From positions 1-64,000 of the forward strand of contig NZ_JAOTIF010000029.1 of NCBI RefSeq assembly GCF_025628885.1: a stretch of DNA of 64,000 bases. The letters run 5' to 3'. The notes beneath the pieces were generated by a model. That model ran no database searches. It was not told the DNA's origin and worked only from the letters and a program-made list of their open reading frames with translations. Numbering within the stretch: the first letter of the stretch is position 1; each line of letters starts with the position of its first letter. This stretch comes from Paraflavisolibacter caeni. Lineage in GTDB: Bacteria > Bacteroidota > Bacteroidia > Chitinophagales > Chitinophagaceae. The translations under genes were made by a program, and so were the position numbers. Shown here in pieces: positions 44,334 to 50,863 of this stretch.

Positions 44334-46016
44334 ATGATATTTCAAACGAAAAAGTCTGTATTAGCATCCTTAGCTATTGGTTTTTGGTTGGCTTCATCAG
44401 CTCAGACATCAGTGAATGAAGTACCAAAAGGTTGGCACTTGAAAGATTTGAACAGCGATGGCTTATACGGCATTAGCCTTGATAAAGCTTACGATTTCCT
44501 TAAAAATAAAAAAAGCAATACTGTTATTGTAGCAGTTATTGACTCTGGTATAGATACTTTGCACGAAGATTTGAAACCTGTTTTATGGACCAATCCAAAA
44601 GAAATTCCTGGCAATGGCAAGGATGATGACAAGAACGGTTATGTGGATGATGTTCATGGCTGGAATTTTATAGGCGGTAAAGATGGTCGCAATGTGAAAG
44701 AAGATTCATATGAAGCGGCCCGTGTTTACCACAAGTTCAAAGCTAAATTTGAAAACGTTTCTGATACGGCTTCTTTAAGCAAGGAAGACCTTTACACCTA
44801 TAAAATGTGGAAAAAAGCTGAAAAGCAAGTTACCGGAGGTGGCAAAGAAAGTGGATTGGAACTCCTGATCTTGAAAAGAACTTTTCAGGCTGCTGTTAAG
44901 AATGATACCATTCTTCAAAAGGCCATCGGAAAACCAACTTACTCAGGAAGAGACCTGGAGGCCTTCACCCCAACCACTGATGAGCAAAAAAAGGCAAAAA
45001 CATCCTTGCTCATTTTCTTTACTTCCAATAATGTTATGGATATGACCAATACGGCATTAATGGATGATTTTAAAAACTACCTCGACAGTGAAGAAAAAAA
45101 GGCCGAAGCTGCCGATAAGGCTCCAAAAGATTATAGGGGCGAAATCGTAAAAGACAATTACGACGATTTCAATGACCGCTATTATGGCAATAACGATGTA
45201 ATGGCAAATACTCCATTCCATGGTACCCACGTATCCGGAATCATCGCTGCTGCTCGCAACAATGGAAAAGGAATCGATGGCATTGCTAATAATGTAAAAA
45301 TTATGGCTGTTCGTGCGGTCCCTGATGGTGATGAGCATGACAAGGATGTTGCACTCGCAATCCGTTATGCAGTCGACAATGGTGCAAAAGTGATCAACAT
45401 GAGCTTTGGTAAAGGCTTTTCTCCCGAAAAACAATGGGTAGATGATGCTGTTAAATACGCAGCCAGCAAAGGCGTATTATTGGTACATGCTGCTGGCAAT
45501 GACGCTGCAAATGTTGATTCAGTAGAAAACTATCCCAATCCTCTTTTTAAAGATGAGTCTGGAAAGGCAGCAAACTGGATTACTGTTGGCGCAAGTGGCG
45601 ACCCAAAAGCAGGTGGCTTAGTGGCAAGTTTTTCCAACTATGGTAAAAAAGAAGTGGATGTGTTCGCCCCAGGCGTGAAAATCTATTCTTCAATTCCTGG
45701 CGGCAATACTTATGGTGATGCTCAGGGAACCAGTATGGCATCTCCGGTAGTGGCTGGTGTGGCAGCATTGATCCTTTCGTATTATCCTAATTTGACACCT
45801 CAGCAGGTGAAATCTGTAATTGAAAACAGTGCAGTAAAGACTGACTTGAAAGTTGTAAGTCCTGGTTCCGACGAATCTGTTTCTTTGTCAGATCTCAGTG
45901 TAACAGGTGGTATCCTTAATGCCTTTGAAGCCGTGAAATTGGCCGATAGCATCTCTTCAGGTAAATCACAACCTGCTAAAGCCAATCAGCCAAAAGCACA
46001 AAAAGCAATGAAATAA
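44334..46016 (+). CDS. Secreted subtilisin-family (S8) protease with large insertion
   Basis: This 560-residue protease starts with a signal peptide (MIFQTKKSVLASLAIGFWLA). The catalytic triad is Asp70 in VIDSGIDTLHED, His296 in FHGTHVSGIIAA and Ser467 in QGTSMASPVVAGV, all intact. The distance between Asp and His, about 225 residues, is far longer than in subtilisin, because of a charged helical insertion (about 110-280) holding SKEDLYTYKMWKKAEKQ and segments rich in Lys and Asp. It ends in a basic Gln/Lys/Ala tail. It acts outside the cytoplasm. Two hairpins follow the stop codon. Confidence 0.92.
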   Translation: MIFQTKKSVLASLAIGFWLASSAQTSVNEVPKGWHLKDLNSDGLYGISLDKAYDFLKNKKSNTVIVAVIDSGIDTLHEDLKPVLWTNPKEIPGNGKDDDKNGYVDDVHGWNFIGGKDGRNVKEDSYEAARVYHKFKAKFENVSDTASLSKEDLYTYKMWKKAEKQVTGGGKESGLELLILKRTFQAAVKNDTILQKAIGKPTYSGRDLEAFTPTTDEQKKAKTSLLIFFTSNNVMDMTNTALMDDFKNYLDSEEKKAEAADKAPKDYRGEIVKDNYDDFNDRYYGNNDVMANTPFHGTHVSGIIAAARNNGKGIDGIANNVKIMAVRAVPDGDEHDKDVALAIRYAVDNGAKVINMSFGKGFSPEKQWVDDAVKYAASKGVLLVHAAGNDAANVDSVENYPNPLFKDESGKAANWITVGASGDPKAGGLVASFSNYGKKEVDVFAPGVKIYSSIPGGNTYGDAQGTSMASPVVAGVAALILSYYPNLTPQQVKSVIENSAVKTDLKVVSPGSDESVSLSDLSVTGGILNAFEAVKLADSISSGKSQPAKANQPKAQKAMK

Positions 46017-46028
46017 AAAATAAACAGT

Positions 46029-46065
46029 AACGTTTGTTCTTCATATATTCCCAAAGACAAACGTT
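46029..46065 (+). terminator. First hairpin after the subtilisin gene
   Basis: AACGTTTGT (46029-46037) pairs with ACAAACGTT (46057-46065) across a 19-nt loop. There is no T-run; it forms a tandem pair with the next hairpin. Confidence 0.45.
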
Positions 46066-46082
46066 TACAACTGAACTTTTAT

Positions 46083-46156
46083 AACAGGTTTTAAAAGTTG
46101 CTACAACTAAGTATTATCAACTTAGCGCTGTCAACTTTTAAAACCTGTTTTTTTTT
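46083..46156 (+). terminator. Very long terminator with an inner hairpin
   Basis: AACAGGTTTTAAAAGTTG (46083-46100) pairs perfectly over 18 bp with 46132-46149, and a T-run extends to about 46156. The loop itself contains CTAAGT (46107-46112) paired with ACTTAG (46120-46125), so the structure is branched. It follows the subtilisin gene by 66 bp. Confidence 0.85.
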
Positions 46157-46202
46157 ATGATCAATCATAGGTTTTATATTTTCGTCTTCTCAATGAAACC
46201 AT

Positions 46203-46712
46203 ATGGCACAAATAAACCTCCAAAAAGTACCTGCTTCTTACCACACATACGTACAACTAGTAACAGAAGACAACCTTCAAACAGCCTTTAAGAATTATTC
46301 ACAGGAAATCATCTCCCTCTTAAAAGGAATTCCTGCTGAAAAATGGGATTATAGATACGCCGAAGGAAAATGGAGCATCAAAGAACTGATTCAGCATGTT
46401 ATAGATGCAGAACGCATCTTTTGCTATAGGGCCTTAACCTTTGCCCGAAAAGATGAAAAGGTGTTACCCGGATTTGATGAAAACCATTATGCTGAAGTTT
46501 CCAAAGCGGATCGCAGAACTCCTCAGGATTTGATAGAAGAGCTGGAAGCTGTACAAAATTCTTCAGCTAGGCTATTTGCAAGTTTTGATGAAGAACAGTT
46601 ACAGGCCGAAGGGTCTGCAAATAACAAAAATATTTATGTAGAAGGAATCGGTTTTGTAATCATCGGCCATTGTCGTCATCATAAAAAAGTTCTTTTAGAA
46701 AGATATTTATAA
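46203..46712 (+). CDS. DinB-family protein
   Basis: This 169-residue protein has the DinB four-helix fold. Metal-ligand candidates are His in IKELIQHVIDAERIFCYRAL and the His cluster in IGHCRHHKKVLLERY, with WDYRYAEGKWSIKEL as the family's first motif. Such proteins include thiol transferases and uncharacterised metal enzymes. It is distinct from the YfiT-like protein at 6.9 kb, so the window holds two members of this superfamily. It is transcribed alone, flanked by terminators. Confidence 0.85.
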   Translation: MAQINLQKVPASYHTYVQLVTEDNLQTAFKNYSQEIISLLKGIPAEKWDYRYAEGKWSIKELIQHVIDAERIFCYRALTFARKDEKVLPGFDENHYAEVSKADRRTPQDLIEELEAVQNSSARLFASFDEEQLQAEGSANNKNIYVEGIGFVIIGHCRHHKKVLLERYL

Positions 46713-46730
46713 TACACCATCTCAAACAAA

Positions 46731-46768
46731 AAAGGGGGCTGTCTCACAAGTTTGAGACAGCCCCCTTT
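46731..46768. terminator. Bidirectional terminator
   Basis: AAAGGGGGCTGTCTCA (46731-46746) pairs perfectly with 46753-46768 (16 bp) across a 6-nt loop. It has an A tract before and lies between the convergent ends of the DinB and prc genes. Confidence 0.9.
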
Positions 46769-46791
46769 ACTATAATTAAAAAGGCACTTAT

Positions 46792-48939
46792 CTAGAATGC
46801 CTTCATTCCTTCTTGTTTTTTCACCCCACCTGTTTTTGCCAGGTTCTGCTGAGTAGTAATATCTCCTATTACCTTCATGGCCTGATCCAGGTAAATATCC
46901 TTGCTTAGATTCTTTAACCACTGATTATAGCGTTCGCTTCTGTCTTTATCAGCAGTGAAACGCTCCTTATCTTCAGGAAGGTAAGAAACATTCATTTCAT
47001 CCTTTAATTTAAGAAGTGTATCCAATTGTTGTACAGTTGTCTTCAGGCTTTGCTGTTCCTTACGGAACTTATCAATATTCAATGGATATTCTTTGTCATT
47101 TTGTTTAGCCAGCCATTCAGTGCTTGATTTGATCTTTTTAAAGGTTTCATTATTAGACAACCTGTTATTGCTCAGGTTTTTAATAGCCTGCAAATCGTAA
47201 CCAGCATTCCATGACTTATAAGAAGCCTTGTTCACTTCATCCCATGGCAAAGCATTAGTATTATCTTTCTCACGGAAACGTAAATATTCAAACTGATCAG
47301 GAATTACAATATCCGGAATAACTCCTTTCAATTGCGTAGACCCTCCATTGATACGGTAAAATTTCTGAAGTGTCAACTTCAGGCTACCTAATTCAGAATT
47401 GGTAGCCATAAAATTATCTGGATCCAACCCAATTGAACGCTGAACAGTTCCTTTACCATAAGTGCTGGTACTGCCAATGATAACACCCCTGCCATAATCC
47501 TGGATTGCTGCAGCAAAGATTTCTGATGCAGAAGCACTGAATTCATTCACCATAACAGCTAATGGACCATCATACAATACTGATCCATCTTTGTCACGCA
47601 TCACAGTAGGCTTGTTTTCGCGGTCTTTTACCTGTACAATTGGACCATCTTCAATGAACAGCCCTGCCATTTGCACTACATCATACAATGAGCCGCCACC
47701 ATTATTCCTGAGGTCAATGACAATACCATCAACCTTGGCATTCTTCAGTTTTATAACTTCTTTAGCAACATCTACTGCGCTCCTGCTGCCATTAGGATCA
47801 TTAAAGTTGGCATAAAACTCAGGTAAGAAAATATATCCAATTTTGGAAGTTCCTTGTTGCACAACTGCACTACGGGCAAAAGTCTCGTCCTGAACAATCT
47901 TTTCGCGGATCAGGGTTACTGTTTTTAAAGTGCCATCATTCTTTTTTAATGACAACCGCACTTCACTGCCTTTCTTTCCACGAATCAGTTTTACCGCATC
48001 TTCAACCACATACCCTGTCAATTCAACCGGAGGTTCATTGCCCTGTGCAACTTTCATGATAACATCTCCTACTTCAATTTGTCCTGACTTCCATGCCGGA
48101 CTTCCTGTAAGTAAGCTGTTAATCTTAATATTGCCGTCATCATATTGTAGAGAAGCACCAATTCCATAAAATTCTCCACTCAACTGCTCATCAAAATACC
48201 TTTTATCAGCCGGAGGGAAGAACTCTGTATATGGATCCATCATTTGTGTGATAGTGTTCACATACAGGGCGAACTTGTCATCATCATTGAATTTATAGCG
48301 ATAGCGCTCAAAAGTTCGGTCCATGATCTTAGTAACCTTACTTCTTGCTTCTTTCTCAAGATCTGCGTCTGTCTTTACAGCAAAACTATCCTTACCCTTA
48401 TTTTTTGCCCTTAGATCTTGCAATTCAACATAGCGTTCAAGCGCCATATATTTTAATCGCTTACGCCAGGAATCATAACGCTGCTTATCATTAGCTGGAA
48501 ATTCAATCTTTTTAGAATCTGTGACAATATATTCATCAACTGTAAAGTCAAAGGGTTTAGAAAGAATTTCCTTGTAAATTTTGGCAGCTTCTTCTATTCG
48601 TTGGTTAAACAGCTTCCCGGCTTCAATAAAAAATTCAACGGGTGCCCCCTTTATCTCATCATCAATCCTCGTTTCATGCCTCTTCAGGATTTGAATATCC
48701 TGTTGCATTAAAATATTTTTCTCTGGATCAAGTTCTTCCAGGTACTTTTTAAAAACTTCTTTGGAAAAATTATCGTTGATATCCTTTGGACTAAAATGGC
48801 CCTGCGTCAGCATTTCTCCAACATTGCGCAAAATTCTTTCATACTTAGATGGGGGATCTTTTTTGTCCTTACCCATAGAACTAAAGGTCAGAAATATTCC
48901 GGCAGCAAGCATTAGCAGCAATAAGGGGAGTCTCTTCAT
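46792..48939 (-). CDS. prc: Carboxy-terminal processing (tail-specific) protease
   Basis: This S41 serine protease of 715 residues acts in the periplasm on proteins with non-polar C-termini. It begins MKRLPLLLLMLAAGIFLTFS, a signal peptide or anchor. An N-terminal helical domain runs to about 225. A PDZ domain follows (about 230-325) with GIGASLQYDDGNIKINSLL. The catalytic part has VDGIVIDLRNNGGGSLYD, then EFSASASEIFAAAIQDYGRG with the Ser, and STYGKGTVQRSIGL with the Lys. A DUF3340-type C-terminal domain ends the protein. The start was set at ATG 48939; the longer reading begins on a TTG inside the -7 element. Confidence 0.94.
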   Translation of the reverse strand: MKRLPLLLLMLAAGIFLTFSSMGKDKKDPPSKYERILRNVGEMLTQGHFSPKDINDNFSKEVFKKYLEELDPEKNILMQQDIQILKRHETRIDDEIKGAPVEFFIEAGKLFNQRIEEAAKIYKEILSKPFDFTVDEYIVTDSKKIEFPANDKQRYDSWRKRLKYMALERYVELQDLRAKNKGKDSFAVKTDADLEKEARSKVTKIMDRTFERYRYKFNDDDKFALYVNTITQMMDPYTEFFPPADKRYFDEQLSGEFYGIGASLQYDDGNIKINSLLTGSPAWKSGQIEVGDVIMKVAQGNEPPVELTGYVVEDAVKLIRGKKGSEVRLSLKKNDGTLKTVTLIREKIVQDETFARSAVVQQGTSKIGYIFLPEFYANFNDPNGSRSAVDVAKEVIKLKNAKVDGIVIDLRNNGGGSLYDVVQMAGLFIEDGPIVQVKDRENKPTVMRDKDGSVLYDGPLAVMVNEFSASASEIFAAAIQDYGRGVIIGSTSTYGKGTVQRSIGLDPDNFMATNSELGSLKLTLQKFYRINGGSTQLKGVIPDIVIPDQFEYLRFREKDNTNALPWDEVNKASYKSWNAGYDLQAIKNLSNNRLSNNETFKKIKSSTEWLAKQNDKEYPLNIDKFRKEQQSLKTTVQQLDTLLKLKDEMNVSYLPEDKERFTADKDRSERYNQWLKNLSKDIYLDQAMKVIGDITTQQNLAKTGGVKKQEGMKAF

Positions 48940-48975
48940 ACTAAATAAATATTTGATTGCCTGAGGCATACATAT

Positions 48976-48983
48976 CAAATTTA
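48976..48983 (-). promoter_or_regulatory. prc -7 promoter element TAAATTTG
   Basis: On the minus strand this reads TAAATTTG, an exact -7 match, 36 bp before the prc ATG at 48939. The following GATATGTATG also occurs just after the promoter-like sequence of mrp. Confidence 0.5.
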
Positions 48984-49711
48984 AGGAGAAAAAAAAGGTT
49001 TAAAAATAAGTAATGGCTGTTTAACAAACGTTTTTGATGAACGGTTGGTCGAAAATTTTACCATTTAATGATTAAACATGTTTATAGTTTTTGTTTTTTA
49101 TTAAAAACATAGATTTTCTCTTAACGATTTTTCACAAAACCAAATCTCCATCAAATCAAAGGGAAGGATAATTTAATAATTGGGTTGGAAGTTAACTTGT
49201 ATATTATATGGATTATCAAACGTTATACCTAAAACAAAGCAAATCGAAGGAAAATTCCTAATTAAGTTCTGCACCTTGCCAAAGATTCTAAAAATTAACA
49301 AAATACGTTCCCTCGAATGCTTTATTGAAATTTCAAACCAATTAGATAAATCACAGAAAGCTACAAACGACAATCTGGAAATTTCCTTTCTACCGCCACG
49401 CATATCCAATTTCCTGAACGTTTAACCCATATTTATTTTTTATAATAAATATTCCATATTTTGTCCACCCTCCTTTAACTACTTATGACTGGCCCTTCCT
49501 GGCGCTCGAAAGTCCGGATTAAAACGAATAACCCAATATCATCATTAATAACCCTTCACCTCCAACCCAATCTTTCCGGTTGTCTGATCGCATTAATTAT
49601 CACCACAAATATTGCGATTCGTTACTTATCACTAATTCCCAGTTTAATTTTTACAGGTTAGCTGCTGCAAGTTACAGTTTCCACCTCCGATTTATAGAGA
49701 ACTTACTGCAT
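48984..49711. other. Non-coding stretch upstream of the 11-bp array
   Basis: I see no supported gene. Open frames on both strands around 49173-49425 mirror each other, start on weak codons and show no domain or motif. The stretch is AT-rich at its left end and grows richer in C toward the array. Confidence 0.4.
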
Positions 49712-49876
49712 AGTAACTCCATATGTACTCCCTGTCTACTCCTTACCAACTCCGTACTTAAGCCGTACATCAGCCGTATCTAAGCCGAGGCTACTTCGAT
49801 CATCCTTCGACTATCCTTCGACTATCCTTCGACTATCCTTCGACTATCCTTCGACCATCTTTCGACTATGCTTCGA
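49712..49876. repeat. Tandem array of fifteen 11-bp units
   Basis: Fifteen consecutive units of exactly 11 bp fill 165 bp. From left to right the units drift from AGTAACTCCAT and ATGTACTCCCT through ACCAACTCCGT, ACTTAAGCCGT and ATCTAAGCCGA to TCATCCTTCGA. They end with four identical CTATCCTTCGA units and two variants. The period is not a multiple of three and no spacer separates the units, so this is neither coding nor a CRISPR array. It is close to one helical turn of DNA. Confidence 0.9.
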
Positions 49877-50118
49877 TCTAAATGCAGCAAATGCTCATAA
49901 ATAAGGGGAAAACAACCTGAAGGCAGAACGCCCTAAAAAGCCCTGAACGGAGTCAAGGGAACTGGGTCTAAAGGTACAAAATCAACCCCCACTTTCAAAG
50001 TTTTGCCCCCCTCACTTTACCTTACTCCCATTCCTCATTCAAACTTGTCCGCCACTGACGGATTCAATTCATTCGTTATTCTTTTCTCTCATACACGCTA
50101 AAGCTACCTCCTGTATAG
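49877..50118. other. Non-coding stretch between repeat arrays
   Basis: No gene is supported here. It contains the degenerate palindromic repeat at 50048-50062 and C-rich segments without a frame of coding character. Confidence 0.4.
50048..50062. repeat. Degenerate copy of the TCCGCC palindromic repeat
   Basis: TCCGCCACTGACGGA is a weakened version of the perfect palindrome at 7480-7494. The similarity continues on both sides for about 60 bp, with a few substitutions and gaps. Confidence 0.6.
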
Positions 50119-50162
50119 ATACTCCCAGGATACTCCCTATCAAAGCCCACCCAAAGCCCAGG
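50119..50162. repeat. Array of four 11-bp units
   Basis: The units are ATACTCCCAGG, ATACTCCCTAT, CAAAGCCCACC and CAAAGCCCAGG, four in a row with exact 11-bp spacing. They share the CTCC/GCCC core of the larger array at 49712. Confidence 0.7.
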
Positions 50163-50248
50163 ATAAAGCGTGAAAATGGTAAATTTCCCCTTTGTTCCCA
50201 TCCCCTGATCTCCTAAATCCACATTCAGTCAATTCTTCCTTTGTTGCT

Positions 50249-50314
50249 GAAGCATACCCGAGTATAGATGAAGCATAGATGGTGTATGGATAGTGTATGA
50301 GGAGTGTATGAAAA
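50249..50314. repeat. Array of six 11-bp units in the opposite orientation
   Basis: The units are GAAGCATACCC, GAGTATAGATG, AAGCATAGATG, GTGTATGGATA, GTGTATGAGGA and GTGTATGAAAA. Shifted in phase, ATGGATAGTGT and ATGAGGAGTGT resemble the complement of the larger array (ATGGAGTTACT, ACGGAGTTGGT), so this array runs inverted to it. Confidence 0.7.
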
Positions 50315-50577
50315 TGGTATTTTTCAATCCCAGTTCTCTTACCACCAGTTTTAATCCTATCTACCGGATTCCCAGTTTCCAGCATCTCTAGCATCTCAAT
50401 GCACTACTTTTCTATATAATATTTAGTTTCCAAAGGCTGCACTCCGTATCAGAAACAGCCAAACCTGTGAGAATAAATTCAAGAATAGAGACTTTCCTTT
50501 AGTGCCTTCTTTTCAAAAATTTGAATTACGTGATGAAAAAATCTTCTTTAGTATTTCTTTTTTTATTCCTACTTCCC

Positions 50578-50585
50578 TATTTTTG
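50578..50585 (+). promoter_or_regulatory. -7 promoter element of tRNA-His (TATTTTTG)
   Basis: This is an exact TAnnTTTG match, 13 bp before the tRNA. The preceding T-rich sequence has no clear -33 element. Confidence 0.5.
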
Positions 50586-50598
50586 CATCCCAATAAAC

Positions 50599-50673
50599 GG
50601 TGATTGTAGCTCAGCTGGTTAGAGCATCAGATTGTGGTTCTGAGGGTCGCCGGTTCGAACCCGGTCAGTCACC
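50599..50673 (+). tRNA. tRNA-His (anticodon GTG)
   Basis: The cloverleaf folds from GGTGATTG at the 5' end. The D arm is GCTCAGCTGGTTAGAGC, the anticodon loop TTGTGGT carries GTG, and the T arm includes GGTTCGAACCC. The acceptor has eight pairs including an encoded extra G (G-1 at 50599) opposite C73 at 50673, the identity element of tRNA-His. The CCA end is not encoded, so it must be added after transcription. Confidence 0.97.
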
Positions 50674-50674
50674 C

Positions 50675-50702
50675 AAAAGCCCCGATGTATTTCGGGGCTT
50701 TT
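50675..50702 (+). terminator. Terminator of tRNA-His
   Basis: AAAAGCCCCGA (50675-50685) pairs perfectly with TCGGGGCTTTT (50692-50702) across a 6-nt loop, one base after the end of the tRNA. Confidence 0.9.
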
Positions 50703-50863
50703 AATTTTTACCAACTACATATACTCTCTTCAAGCCATGTTATTAATGGTTAAATAAGGTTAATTACAAACAGCATCACTTATTAAGAAAGTAACTTGCC
50801 TCGTTTAAACTTTTTAAGTAGATAATAAGCTCCAGAACCTTAGGTTATTAAAAATTGAAGTAG

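Noticed and set aside
45057-45434. 125-residue hydrophobic frame antisense to the subtilisin gene
   Set aside because: It is the mirror of conserved protease codons and has no independent support.
49173-49425. Two overlapping frames of about 80 residues on opposite strands
   Set aside because: They mirror each other in AT-rich DNA, have weak start codons and show no domain, signal or coding-like composition.
49712-49876. CRISPR array
   Set aside because: The units are 11 bp, contiguous and without spacers; no cas gene is in the window.
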